Shown: positions 23,268 to 35,510 of the stretch, in pieces
Numbering within the stretch: position 1 is the stretch's first letter
Layout: every line of letters begins with the position of its first letter
Assembly: GCF_041260155.1 (NCBI RefSeq)
Contig: NC_091928.1
Span: 46,726,137-46,790,136 of the forward strand
From: Ptychodera flava
Taxonomy: Eukaryota > Hemichordata > Enteropneusta > Ptychoderidae
Direction: 5' to 3'
DNA: 64,000 nucleotides
Program-made: the position numbers and the translations under genes
The notes under the pieces: generated by a model
The model's input: the letters and a program-made list of their open reading frames with translations, nothing else
What the model was told of the DNA's origin: nothing
The model's database searches: none

Positions 23268-24799
23268 ATGGCCGCCCGGGAGGACAAGCCATTTCGGAAT
23301 CTGACACGCAAGCATGCTGTCAGGTGTACTAATATTGAAGGTGTTCCCGTTGAAAGCTATGTTGAAGAGATTGCAAAGAAAGTCGGAAGTGAAAATGTTA
23401 TTGCTGCTTCTAGAATGAATAAGTCCGTTGTTGTGTTTTTAGCAACACTCGGTAATGTTGAAATATTGTTGAATCGATGTTTGCTTTGTGTGATTAACTA
23501 GTCGACGTGGAACACATGGTGAAACCGGCTTCAAAATTAAGTCTGTCAAATGTTCCTCCTTTCATTCCTGATGAAGTTTTGGAGGAACATTTATGGAAAC
23601 TTGGCAGAGTTGTTGGACATTTAAGAGCAATCCCTCTTGGTTGTAAAAATGCTTCGCTGAAACATGTGAAGTCGTTTAGACGACAAGTTCATGTTTTGCT
23701 ACACAATGAGAACATCAGTGTGTAATTCAGATCAAATATGATGACCGTTTCTATTCCGTTTATGTATCTGTAGATGAACTGCGTTGTTTTCACTGTGGAC
23801 TTAAAGGTCATATCCGTAAACGTTGTCCTAACTATCATGATCATAGATCGTCAGAAAACAACGATAATGACACTGAAAATGTTCAAAAAGACAATAATTG
23901 TGTGGATGAAAACTCAGGTTTAATGGATGTTGTCGAAAGTGAAGCAAATGCAAATGAAGGTGTTAATCAGCATATCAATACGACAGAAATTAACACCTCA
24001 ACTTCAAGTAACGCCTCAACGTCAACTCGCTTTGTCGAAAACAATGAGCACAATCAGAGTCCGCTCACAAAGTCACATCTGTTGATGAAAATTCTGTCGA
24101 TCAAAGACCTCTCACCAGTAAAAACAGTCAACCCACTGACGCTCAAGAGAAAGAAAAAGGTGTTAACTCTGCTGCAAACGTTAACGTCCATGCCGATGAA
24201 GACAGGGTACGAATCAATGCTTCGCCTTCATATTCTCCGCTCCCCTCTACTCCCGTTTTATCATTCGACCCTCCTTCTTCGTCATCATCTTCACTTATTG
24301 AATCTCAATCGCTTGAGTTTCCTGAGACTCCTTTTTCAGATATCAATGTAAATGAGTCTCAGGATTTGTTTATTTCTCAGTCACAGTCTCCAAGAAAAGC
24401 TTCTCAAAATCAGCTTATTTGGTCAGGAGTGAAAACATCAAACTCCTTTGATGTTCTCAGCGAAATGTCTGATCATGACAATGAGTCTGTTGCGTCTGAA
24501 ATTTCTGACTTATCAGAATTTCTAGAAAAGCTACAAATCAAGCCGTCTAATTTGCTTGAGATTTTAGAAGACATTAAGGCTCTGAAAATATGATAGAAAA
24601 ATGTAAAGATTACTGCTCAGATTTTAAGGTTCTCATAAAGTCATTTGCTAACTTACGCAGGTCAGATATTGTCACTAGTCACAAAAAGTTCGTATCCATA
24701 AACTTGTGGCAAAGTTACAACAACATGTTAGACAATGTAAAAGCTTGGCTATTACGAAACATGGGAAGTAAAATCGTTCTTGTTTTTGCTTGTCTAGTG
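23268..24799 (+). pseudogene. LINE copy 1 ORF1 (nucleic-acid-binding protein), frameshifted
   Basis: The start ATG at 23268 follows 'gtcggcaat' and opens MAAREDKPFRNLTRKHAVRC. A CCHC zinc knuckle C-x2-C-x4-H-x4-C (CFHCGLKGHIRKRC) lies at about 23784-23825. It is followed by a Ser/Asn/Glu-rich linker and a C-terminal part with SDLSEFLEKLQ. ORF1 proteins of this group bind the element RNA. Frameshifts relative to copy 2 lie near 23462, 23717, 24052 and 24570. In the version without these, the frame appears to run without a stop into the ORF2 start at 24800. Confidence 0.75.
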
Positions 24800-27700
24800 A
24801 TGGCAAGTTTCATTTCTTGGAACGTAAATGGTTGCCATGATTCTTTGAAACGGTATAACATTTTGTCTTCGTTGAAGTCCAATCATTTGCTGATTTTTAT
24901 TTTTTACAAGAAACTCATTCTACAGTGGCTAATCAGGCGCAATGGCAAGTAGTTTGGCGCGCGCCTATTTATTTCTCACATGGTACTAGTATTCTGCTGG
25001 GGTTGCAGTGCTGTTTCCACGTAACAAAAATGTTGATGTTGTTTCTGTAAAAAGTGTCGTCCAAGGTCGTCTACTTCATTTGCATATTAAAATGGATGAC
25101 ACTTCCTTTCATTTGCTTAATATTTATGCTCCTTCAAGTGGAGATGATCGTTGTATTTTCTTTGAAAGTCTTCGTAAATTTCTCCTTGATTTTGATCTTG
25201 ATAATGAAAATATTGTCATAGGGGGCGACTTTAATTGTACTCTTGTTCCTGATTTAGATAGGTCGTCTCATATTGAACCACATTTAAAGTCTTCGCAAGT
25301 TTTTTCTTCTCTTGTTCATCGCTGTAAGCTTTCTGATGCCTGGCGTTATTTTCATAAGCAGGCTCAAAATATTACGTGGCAGAGAGGAGAGCAAAAAAGT
25401 CGCATTGATACTTTCTTCATCAACAAGAGGTTGACTTCGAAAATTAAATCTGTGTCTATTGACTCTCCTACTGATTTATCTGATCACTCTCTTGTTTCTC
25501 TTGTTTTAACTATGAATTCGAGTGTCAACAAAAATCCAGTTTGGTGTCTCAATACCAGTCTTCTTAACGATGAAAATTACTGTACTTTAATTAAGGAATT
25601 CTGGGAAGGTTGGCGTAATGAGAAGGATAGGTTTTCTTCTCTTCAGTCTTGGTGGGATATAGGAAAACAAAAGATTAAAGAACTGAGTCAGCAGTACAGC
25701 GCTGAACGAGTTCATCACTTTAAACGTTCAAAACAAAAGCTTATTGAGGAAATTCGTACTTTGGAAACATTGATTCATACTCAGCCTTCTCTGGAAACAA
25801 GATATCATCAGCAAAAAGACCTTTTAGACAGTTTTCAGAAACTTGATACCAGAGGTGCAGTTATTCGTTCTCGTTTTCAACAGCTCAATGATTCTGATAC
25901 TAATTCACAGTTTTTCTTTTCTCTTGAAAAATACAAAGGCTGTCGTAAATCCATTACTCATCTCCAACGTGAAGATCAAACAATTACTGAAAATCAGAGA
26001 GAAATTCGTCAACTTACTCGCCAGTTTTATCAAAACCTGTTTACTGCTGAGCCTGTTTCACCTGAAGCACAAAATACTTTGTTTCATGATCTCCCTCAAT
26101 TACCTGCTGACAAAGTTACGCAACTTGATGAACCCATTAGTCTTGATGAGTACACCTTTGCACTCAAGAACATTGCGAATGGTAAAACACCTGGTGTTGA
26201 TGGCATTCCTTGTGAATTTTATAAAAAATTCTGGTCTCTATTGGGGAACGATTTTCACCAGGTTTTTCAAAAGTCAATTTCCGATGGCCTTCTTCCAATG
26301 TCCTGTCGTAGAGCTGTTATCACACTCCTTCCGAAACAGGTGATAACTCCCTTCTTAAGAACTGGAGACCTATCAGTTTGCTTTGCTCTGATTATAAAAT
26401 TTTCACTAAAGCTTTATCGCTTCGCTTAAAGCAAGTTTTCCAAGATATCATTCATGTAGATCAAAGTTATACTGTTCCAGGCAGACAGATTTTTGACAAT
26501 ATTCATTTAATTAGAGATTGCATTCATTTTCATAACGACATGAATCTTCCTCTTGGTATTCTTTCTTTAGACCAGGAAAAAGCTTTTGATCGTGTCAGTC
26601 ATCATTATCTTTTTCAAACTCTGCATGCGTTCGGGTTTGGTGAAAATTTCATCAATTTTATTAAACTTCTGTATACTCAAACTGATAGTCTTGTTCGTGT
26701 TAACAGTTCCCTTACTGCTCCAGTTCAATTTTCACGTGGTATAAGGCAAGGTTGCTCATTATCGGGGCAGCTGTATGCAATTGTTATTGAACCTCTTTTA
26801 CACAGAATAAGACAAGATGACAGTATTCAAGGTGTTATGATTCCAAATTCAAGTGATCGTAAATGTAAACTTTCAGCTTATGCTGATGACGTTAATACTC
26901 TTGTAACTTGTGATACTGATTTTTTGAGGTTTAAATATTGGTTTTCTGTCTATGAGCATGCCAGTAATGCAAAATTAACTATCGTAAGTCCCAAGGTCTT
27001 TGGGTCGGCTCATGGCGTGGGCGTGCTGATCATCCGCTTGAAATTCTTTGGAATAGTATAGGTCTCAAAGTCCTTGGTACTTATTTGGGTAACAGTAACG
27101 AGTATTTTTCAAAAAACTGGAGTGAGTGTGTTACAAAGATTGACAATAAGTTATCTTGGTGGAATAGATATGCTCCTGCTATGTCATTCCAAGGCCGTGT
27201 TATCGTTATTAATCAACTTGCTGCAACTAAACTCTTTCACCGTTTAATTTGCCTCTGTCCTCCTGCTTTTATCATTGATGAAATTCAGCACAAATTTCTT
27301 GATTTCTTCTGGCAAGGAAAACATTGGTTGCCAAGTCGTACAATTTTTGCTCCATTGAAGTTAGGAGGGCAAAATCTCATCGATCTCTCTTCACGTGTGA
27401 AAGCTTTCAGATTAAATTATCTTCAAAGATACTTGTATTCAGGTCTGGATCATCCTTCATTTTGTTTGCTGATTTTTATTTTCGGAATGTTGGTAATCTC
27501 AAGTACACCTCTCAACTTTTACAGTGAATTATCAGTCTGTTCCAGATTATCTTCCTAATTTTTATCTTGAACTTTTGAGAGCCTGGAAGTCATGTATTTT
27601 CCTGAGAAAAGGTGGACCCCTTTCAATCAAAGATATCTTCCATGAAGCCCTTTTTTTTCAACGATTGTGTTAGTTTTTCAAACCCTCTTGATAGTACTCT

Positions 27701-28697
27701 TGTTAATCACTTTATCAATGCTGGCATTACAAAAGTTGGAGATCTTTTTGACCCTTTCCAAAAATCTTGGCGCTCCCCAAGCCAGTTTAAAAACATTGTT
27801 TCTATTCATTCAGATAGAATTTTAACAAATACTGTCAAGACGTTGGTTGATTCTATTCCCTGTGATTGGAAAAACAAAATCCAAAGTTATTTTGAAGAGG
27901 AAATTGATTTGGATGACGTTCATTCTTGTCATCGTCCTTCGTATTCTTTCGAACTTATTTGTAAAGACACTGATGACCATATTATTTTGAATTGTCCTTT
28001 GTATAACTTTGAAATGGGTAGCATTTATAAATTCTTGATTATGTCAAATTTTCATAGGAACAATAAACGTCAAGATACAGTTTGGAGAGATCTGCTTTCA
28101 CTTACTGAAAATATCAAAACTTTGTTCACTTCTTGTTATCTCAGTCCAATTCCAAAAAAAGAAGGAGATCTTCAATGGCGTCTTCTCCACGGTGCGTACG
28201 CAACTGGCTCGTTTATGTTCCATTCTGGGTATAGCTCATCCTCTGATTGTATTTTCTGTAGTGCCAGAGATGACCTTTTACACATATTTTTAGAATGCCC
28301 TCGTCTTTCTCCCTTGTTCATTCTCCTTCGTAAACTCTGTCACCTTTTTCTTGGTCAGGAATGCAAGATTTTATTCTGGTGGTTTGTTTTAGGCCCACCC
28401 TTTGATAAATCATACATGGACAAGAATACTTTTGCGCTTTTAAATTTCCTTTTTACGACAGCTAAAATTGCAATTCATGTAACAAGACGAAATGCAATTA
28501 ATGGTCATGATCCCTCAATCAGTAATATGCTTGTTTCTGTTTTTAAAAGGCGAGTTTGTGCTCGCATTTTAGAAGAATATAATTACTTCACGCTCAATTC
28601 AAACATAAGTGCTTTCAAAAACATTTGGTGTATTAATAACGTCATTGCTTCTCTAGAGATTGATGGAACTTTTACTATTGATTCAATTTTGTTGTAA
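24800..28697 (+). pseudogene. LINE copy 1 ORF2 (endonuclease-reverse transcriptase), frameshifted
   Basis: It opens MASFISWNVNG, the start of an APE-like endonuclease. Further endonuclease motifs are LLNIYAPSS, IVIGGDFNC and, at the end of the domain, SDHSLV. The RT has GKTPGVDGIPCEFY, LDQEKAFDRVSHH, IRQGCSLSGQLYA and the catalytic AYADD (26876-26890). The C-terminal domain has CIFCSARDDLLHIFLEC, a CCHC knuckle. Compared with copy 2 it has single-base losses near 24885, 24985, 26338, 26965 and 27458, and a Lys-to-stop change at about 27058, so no full protein can be made. Confidence 0.82.
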
Positions 28698-29318
28698 AGA
28701 AAATGCTTTCACTTCTAAGCACACTTTCCCTTTTGCCAAATCCTATCTCGTCCTGGGCACCGTACTCCTCACGGAATGGAAGGGGGTGGTCAGTTGGGAG
28801 GATTCTTCGTAAGCATGTACATGCCAACGAAAAGTTTTCTCAATATACCCCTTCTCATTGGCGGTTAGGTGGCTTTTTTCTGCAAGATGTAAGGTGTTCC
28901 TGTCCTTTTTCCTCTCAAATTTCTGTCACTTTTTCTTGTTTCGGATGTTTGTTTCGCTTTCTCCTATTCAGTGGAGATTTTTCATGCACCTCGCATCTTG
29001 CCTTTTGTCATTAACAAAATTGTGCTTTTTTTCAGATTTAATTGGTTTCCTTCCCCATGTTGCAAGTGATATAGCTACCTGTTTGCCTTTTCACCAGTTC
29101 TCTCCGTTACGCTCCAGCATCAGTATCATAGCCATTTTGCAGTTTTGCTGATTTTTTACAGTCCAATTTTGTTTAGTATTTTCAGTAATTGACCATCATT
29201 TGCCATAAAGCATTTGTCAGATTTCATTTTTGCTTTTTGTCTCAAAATTTGAATTGTTTTGATATGTACTTGTCTGTACAGGAGACTATTTTTAGTAATA
29301 AACGTTTATTTGAAAAAT
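28698..29318 (+). other. LINE copy 1 3' UTR
   Basis: T-rich, non-coding, nearly identical to 36390-37011 of copy 2. Ends in 'aataaacgtttatttgaaa' then 'aatc' and (TTC)n. Confidence 0.8.
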
Positions 29319-29343
29319 CTTCTTCTTCTTCTTCTTCTTCTTC
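29319..29343. repeat. (TTC)n junction between the two LINEs
   Basis: About eight pure TTC units join the 3' end of copy 1 to the 5' end of copy 2 with nothing else between. This is the signature of insertion of one element at the tail microsatellite of another. Confidence 0.95.
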
Positions 29344-29553
29344 CGCCATATTGGATAGACGTACAGAAGAAGGGCTCCTATTTGTTTTGTTTTTCTACAA
29401 GTGAGAAGTGCCATCCTTCGTCAATTGTCATCAGTTTATGTTGTGAGTAGTATTTAGTTCTTTTGGGTCTTGTCTCCGGTCCGGTTTCATCTCCGATTAG
29501 GTGGATTTCCTTCGATTTTATTTTTTGTCATTTGTTAACCCGTGGTCGGCAAT

Positions 29554-31084
29554 ATGGCCGCCCGGGAGGACAAGCCATTTCGGAATCTGACACGCAAGCA
29601 TGCTGTCAGGTGTACTAATATTGAAGGTGTTCCCGTCGAAAGCTATGTTGAAGAGATTGCAAAGAAAGTCGGAAGTGAAAATGTTATTGCTGCTTCTAGA
29701 ATGAATAAGTCCGTTGTTGTGTTCTTAGCAACACTCGGTAATGTTGAAAGTATTGTTGAATCAAAGTTTGCTTTGTTTGATGAACTAGTCGATGTGGAAC
29801 ACATGGTGAAACCGGCTTCAAAATTAAGTCTGTCAAATGTTCCTCCTTTCATCCTGATGAAGTTTTGGAGGAACATTTATGGAAACTTGGCAGAGTTGTT
29901 GGACATTTAAGAGCGACCCCTCTTGGTTGTAAAACTGCTTCGCTGAAACATGTGAAGTCGTTTAGACGACAAGTTCATGTTTTGCTACACAATGAGAACA
30001 TCAGTGGTGTAATTCAGATCAAATATGATGACCGTTTCTATTCCGTTTATGTATCTGTAGATGAACTGCGTTGTTTTCACTGTGAACTTAAAGGTCATAT
30101 CCGTAAACGTTGTCCTAACTATCATGATCATAGATCGTCAGAAAACAACGATAATGACACTGAAAATGTTCAAAAAGACAATAATTGTGTGGATGAAAAC
30201 TCAGGTTTAATGGATGTTGTCGAAAGTGAAGCAAATGCAAATGAAGGTGTTAATCAGCATATCAATACCACAGAAATTAACACCTCAACTTCAAGTAACG
30301 CCTCAACGTCAACTCGCTTTGTCGAAAACAATGAGGCACAATCAGAGTCCGCCATAAAGTCACATCTGTTGATGAAAATTCTGTCGATCAAAGACCTCTC
30401 ACCAGTAAAAACAGTCAACCCACTGACGCTCAAGAGAAAGAAAAAGGTGTTAACTCTGCTGCAAACGTTAACGTCCATGCGATGAAGACAGGGTACGAAC
30501 CCCTGCTTCGCCTTCATATTCTCGGCTCCCCTCTACTCCCGTTTATCTTTCGACCCTCCTTCTTCGTCATCATCTTCACTTATTGAATCTCAATCGCTTG
30601 AGTTTCCTTAGACTCCTTTTTCAGATATCAATGTAAATGAGTCTCAGGATTTGTTTATTTCTCAGTCACAGTCTCCAAGAAAAGCTTCTCAAAATCAGCT
30701 TATTTGGTCAGGAGTGAAAACATCAAACTCCTTTGATGTTCTCAGCGAAATGTCTGATCATGACAATGAGTCTGTTGCGTCTGAAATTCTGACTTATCAG
30801 AATTTCAAGAAAAGCTACAAATCAAGCCGTCTAATTTGCTTGAGTTTTTAGAAGACATTAAAGGCTCTAAAAATATGATAGAAAAATGTAAAGATTACTG
30901 CTCAGATTTTAAGGTTCTCATAAAGTCATTTGCTAACTTACGCAGGTCAGATATTGTCACTAGTCAACAAAAGTTCGTATCCATAAACTTGTGGCAAAGT
31001 TACAACAACATGTTAGACAATGTAAAAGCTTGGCTATTACGAAACATGGGAAGTAAAATCGTTCTTGTTTTTGCTTGTCTAGTG
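29554..31084 (+). pseudogene. LINE copy 2 ORF1, frameshifted
   Basis: Same protein as at 23268, with the knuckle CFHCELKGHIRKRC at about 30080-30125. It is intact where copy 1 is broken (around 29745 and 30005) but has its own one-base losses near 29852, 30480 and 30790, and a stop near 30608. The two copies therefore do not share their lesions. From 30836 the frame runs through the ORF2 Met with no stop. Confidence 0.75.
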
Positions 31085-34000
31085 ATGGCAAGTTTCATTT
31101 CTTGGAACGTAAATGGCTGCCATGATTCTTTGAAACGGTATAACATTTTGTCTTCGTTGAAGTCCAATCATTATGCTGATTTTTATTTTTTACAAGTAAC
31201 CCATTCTACAGTGGCTAATCAGGCGCAATGGCAAGTAGTTTGGCGCGCGCCTATTTATTTCTCACATGGTACTAGTAATTCTGCTGGGGTTGCAGTGCTG
31301 TTTCCACGTAACAAAAATGTTGATGTTGTTTCTGTAAAAAGTGTCGTCCAAGGTCGTCTACTTCATTTGCATAATAAAATGGATGACACTTCCTTTCATT
31401 TGCTTAATATTTATGCTCCTTCAAGTGGAGATGATCGTTGTATTTTCTTTGAAAGTCTTCGTAAATTTCTCCTTGATTTTGATCTTGATAATGAAAATAT
31501 TGTCATAGGGGGCGACTTTAATTGTACTCTTGTTCCTGATTTAGATAGGTCGTCTCATATTGAACCACATTTAAAGTCTTCGCAAGTTTTTTCTTCTCTT
31601 GTTCATCGCTGTAAGCTTTCTGATGCCTGGCGTTATTTTCATAAGCAGGCTCAAAATTTTACGTGGCAGAGAGGAGAGCAAAAAAGTCGCATTGATACTT
31701 TCTTCATCAACAAGAGGTTGACTTCGAAAATTAAATCTGTGTCTATTGACTCTCCTACTGATTTATCTGATCACTCTCTTGTTTCTCTTGTTTTAACTAT
31801 GAATTCGAGTGTCAACAAAAATCCAGTTTGGTTGTCTCAATACCAGTCTTCTTAACGATGAAAATTACTGTACTTTAATTAAGGAATTCTGGGAAGGTTG
31901 GCGTAATGAGAAGGATAGGTTTTCGTCTCTTTAGTCTTGGTGGGATATAGGAAAACAAACCATTAAAGAACTAAGTCAGCAGTAGAGCTTTGAACGAGTT
32001 CATTATTTTAAACGTTCTAAACAATTATTATTCAGGAAATTCGTATTAAGGTATCCTTGACTCATACACAGCATTCCCTGGAAACAAGATATCATCAGCA
32101 AAAAGACCTATTAGACAGTTTTCTGAAAAAAATATACCAGAGGTGCAGTTATTTGTTTTCGTTTTCAACAGCTCAATGATTCTGATACTAATTCACAGTT
32201 TTCTTTTCTCTGAAAAATACAAAGGCTGTCGTAAATCCATTACTCATCTCCAACGTGAAGATCATACAATTACTGAAAATTAGAGAGAAATTCGTCAACT
32301 TACTCGCCAGTTTTATCAAAACCTGTTTACTGCTGAGCCTGTTTCACCTGAAGCACAAAATACTTTGTTTCATGATCTCCCTCAATTACCTGCTGACAAA
32401 GTTACGCAACTTGATGAACCCATTAGTCTTGATGAGTACACCTTTGCACTCAAGAACATTGCGAATGGTAAAACACCTGGTGTTGATGGCATTCCTTGTG
32501 AATTTTATAAAAATTCTGGTCTCTATTGGGGAACGATTCTCACCAGGTTTTTCAAAAGTCAATTTCCGATGGCCTTCTTCCAACGTCCTGTCGTAGAGCT
32601 GTTATCACACTCCTTCCGAAACAAGGTGATAACTCCCTTCTTAAGAACTGGAGACCTATCAGTTTGCTTTGCTCTGATTATAAAATTTTCACTAAAGCTT
32701 TATCGCTTCGCTTAAAGCAGGTTTTACAAGATATCATTCATGTAGATCAAAGTTATACTGTTCCAGGCAGACAGATTTTTGACAATATTCATTTAATTAG
32801 GGATTGCATTCATTTTCATAATGATATGAATCTTCCTCTTGGTATTCTTTCTTTAGATCAGGAAAAAGCTTTTGATCGTGTCAGTCATCATTATCTTTTT
32901 CAAACTCTGCATGCGTTCGGGTTTGGTGAAAATTTCATCAATTTTATTAAACTTCTGTATACTCAAACTGATAGTCTTGTTCGTGTTAACAGTTCCCTTA
33001 CTGCTCCAGTTCAATTTTCACGTGGTATAAGGCAAGGTTGCTCATTATCGGGGCAGCTGTATGCAATTGTTATTGAACCTCTTTTACACAGAATAAGACA
33101 AGATGACAGTATTCAAGGTGTTATGATTCCAAATTCAAGTGATCGTAAATGTAAACTTTCAGCTTATGCTGATGACGTTAATACTCTTGTTACTTGTGAT
33201 ATTGATTTTTTGAGGTTTAAATATTGGTTTTCTGTCTATGAGCATGCCAGTAATGCAAAAATTAACTATCGTAAGTCCCAAGGTCTTTGGGTCGGCTCAT
33301 GGCGTGGGCGTGCTGATCATCCGCTTGAAATTCTTTGGAATAGTAAAGGTCTCAAAGTCCTTGGTACTTATTTAGGCAACAGTAACGAGTATTTTTCAAA
33401 AAACTGGAGTAAGTGTGTTACAAAGATTGACAATAAGTTATCTTGGTGGAATAGATATGCTCCTGCTATGTCATTCCAAGGCCGTGTTATCGTTATTAAT
33501 CAACTTGCTGCAACTAAACTCTTTCACCGTTTAATTTGCCTCTGTCCTCCTGCTTTTATCATTGATGAAATTCAGCACAAATTTCTTGATTTCTTCTGGC
33601 AAGGAAAACATTGGTTGCCAAGTCGTACAATTTTTGCTCCATTGAAGTTAGGAGGGCAAAGTCTCATCGATCTCTCTTCACGTGTGAAAGCTTTCAGATT
33701 AAATTATCTTCAAAGATACTTGTATTCAGGTCTGGATCATCCTTCATTTTTGTTTGCTGATTTTTATTTTCGGAATGTTGGTAATCTCAAGTACACCTCT
33801 CAACTTTTTACAGTGAATTATCAGTCTGTTCCAGATTATCTTCCTAATTTTTATCTTGAACTTTTGAGAGTCTGGAAGTCATGTATTTTCCTGAGAAAAG
33901 GTGGACCCCTTTTAAATCAAAGATATCTTCCATGAAGCCCTTTTTTCAACGATTGTGTTAGTTTTACAAACCCTCTTGATAGTACTCTTGTTAATCACTT

Positions 34001-34099
34001 TATCAATGCTGGCATTACAAAAGTTGGAGATCTTTTTGACCCTTTCCAAAAATCTTGGCGCTCCCCAGCCATTTTAAAAACATTGTTTCTATTCATTCG

Positions 34100-35510
34100 C
34101 ATGACAACTTTTCCCCACACAGACTTAGACGTGGTGGCTGAGACCAATCTCTATTGAAATTGGTCTCAGCCACCCCGTCTATTAAAATTCATGAGTTTAC
34201 TTTTCTTGTTTACGTACATACCTATATCAGATGGAAATCTGAGGATTTGCGATTACATCAGGTTGACAACCCCCCACACGAGAGCAATGAATGTAAAAAG
34301 TGTGAAAGACGCTCCCACCTAACTATCCAAAATGTTTTTGTGTCGAGTTTGTGTTTGATTCGTTTCAAAAATGTGTTCCTACATTCTTATCCGATTGTTT
34401 GTGTTAACAAAAATGTTTTTTTCGCCTCGGATATTTGTAGGGAAGTTTGGATCAGTGTGTACGGTAATGTTTTGTTTGTGTGGGGAAAGCTTATGGCGAG
34501 ACGCAGCCGGACCTATTGTGTTACAGAGTTGATAGAGTGGCCCTTTGACGCTTGCGTTTCGAAACCCGAGTGTGGTTTCTCATCAGTCGCAGTGTAGATT
34601 CTTTCCTTAGTTTGTGTTTGTGAAAAATTATTTTAATGCATTTTAGTGGTCTTGCTCTTCGAGTAGCGAGGCAAGTATATTAATGTTTGGGTCTCGTTGT
34701 GAGTCCGTTTGGTGTTTCAGTTTGTTTGTTCTATGTTTCTTTACTTCAGTAAATTTTGTTTTGAATAGTGTGTCTTTTAGAATTTTGCCGAGGTTTGTGA
34801 ATTTTTAGGCAATAATTACGGGGTACGGATTTTATGTTTTCTTGATCAAGATACTTACAAGTATCATGATCGATGTGTTTGTTTCCGTACATTTTGTTTA
34901 ATAGTTCGTGTACTTTGTTTACTATTTGTTCTGTGTCGTCACTGGCTAGTTGTGTATAATACTTAGTGTTGCGTAATTGCCTTTCGCATTCGTGTACGTA
35001 ATCTTTTGTGTTGACAAAGACAAAACCCGACCCTTGTCAAAGGTTTTTTACGGTAATTTGTCTACTGTTTGCAAGCTGGTTTATCGCGATTCTTTGGGCA
35101 CGCGACATGTTTTGTTTCCTTGTTTGAAAGGGTATCTCTAGAAGTGCGAGTTTAGCAGCTTCAGATAGCTTTCAGGTTTTTGTTATTTTTTGCTGTTCGT
35201 GGAGTCCAATTTCACTTTTCTTTGAATTGGTGTTGTTGCGATTGTTCGTGTCTCACGATGTCTCCGGTGTTTGGCTTAATTGCTAATGAAACTTTTAATG
35301 TTAATTGTTTCCAAGTCAACTATCCAAGCATTTTGAGAGGGGTGATCAAAAAGGCCAGAACAGCCAATTTTGACCAACCGGGTTCAAGAACCCGGGAAAG
35401 GTGTTAAAAGTGTGCGATACGACATAAACATTACGAACAGTAGGATTAAGATAGGTATGAATAATCCAAACTGCCCAGTTTCTGTGTGGGGAAAAGTTGG
35501 AATGGGATAG
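34100..35510. mobile_element. Insert in LINE copy 2 with 19-bp inverted ends and Penelope-type RT piece
   Basis: LINE copy 1 shows 'attcattcagatagaatttt' where copy 2 is split by about 1.41 kb. CAACTTTTCCCCACACAGA at 34105-34123 is repeated in inverse orientation at 35481-35499. A hairpin with two 16-bp arms (GGTGGCTGAGACCAAT, 34133-34148 and 34159-34174, 10-nt loop) lies just inside the left end. The minus strand carries an RT piece, listed separately. Penelope-like elements often have terminal repeats in unusual orientation, which fits, but a DNA transposon carrying retroelement debris is also possible. Confidence 0.7.
34740..35165 (-). pseudogene. Penelope-like element RT fragment
   Basis: Minus-strand translation from about 35110 gives MSRAQRIAINQLANSRQITV, then stop-QGSGFVFVNTKDY in place of the usual DKG, then a CERQLRNTKYYTQL stretch, and later VPRNYCLKIHKP. 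The order (ER.AI..L....I, DKG..V....DY, RQL.D..YY..L, P.FY.LPKIHK) is characteristic of the N-terminal RT region of Penelope-like elements. It ends at a stop near 34743. The catalytic YADD part and the GIY-YIG endonuclease were not found, so it is a fragment. Confidence 0.7.

Larger units (their letters stand above)
23058..29318 (+). mobile_element. Tx1/L1-type LINE, copy 1 (full length, inactivated)
   Basis: A 6.26-kb non-LTR retrotransposon. It begins 'ccgccatattggatagacg' and has a 5' UTR of about 210 bp. ORF1 carries a CCHC zinc knuckle. ORF2 carries an APE-type endonuclease, an RT and a C-terminal CCHC. A 0.6-kb 3' UTR ends 'cgtttatttgaaaaatc' followed by (TTC)n and not poly(A). RT wording (LDQEKAFDRV, RQGCSLSGQLYA, AYADD) and the knuckle near the C-terminus place it in the Tx1 branch of the L1 group, where several families insert at specific sequences or microsatellites. 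About ten one-base indels relative to copy 2 break the frames, so it is young but not coding-competent. Confidence 0.88.
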
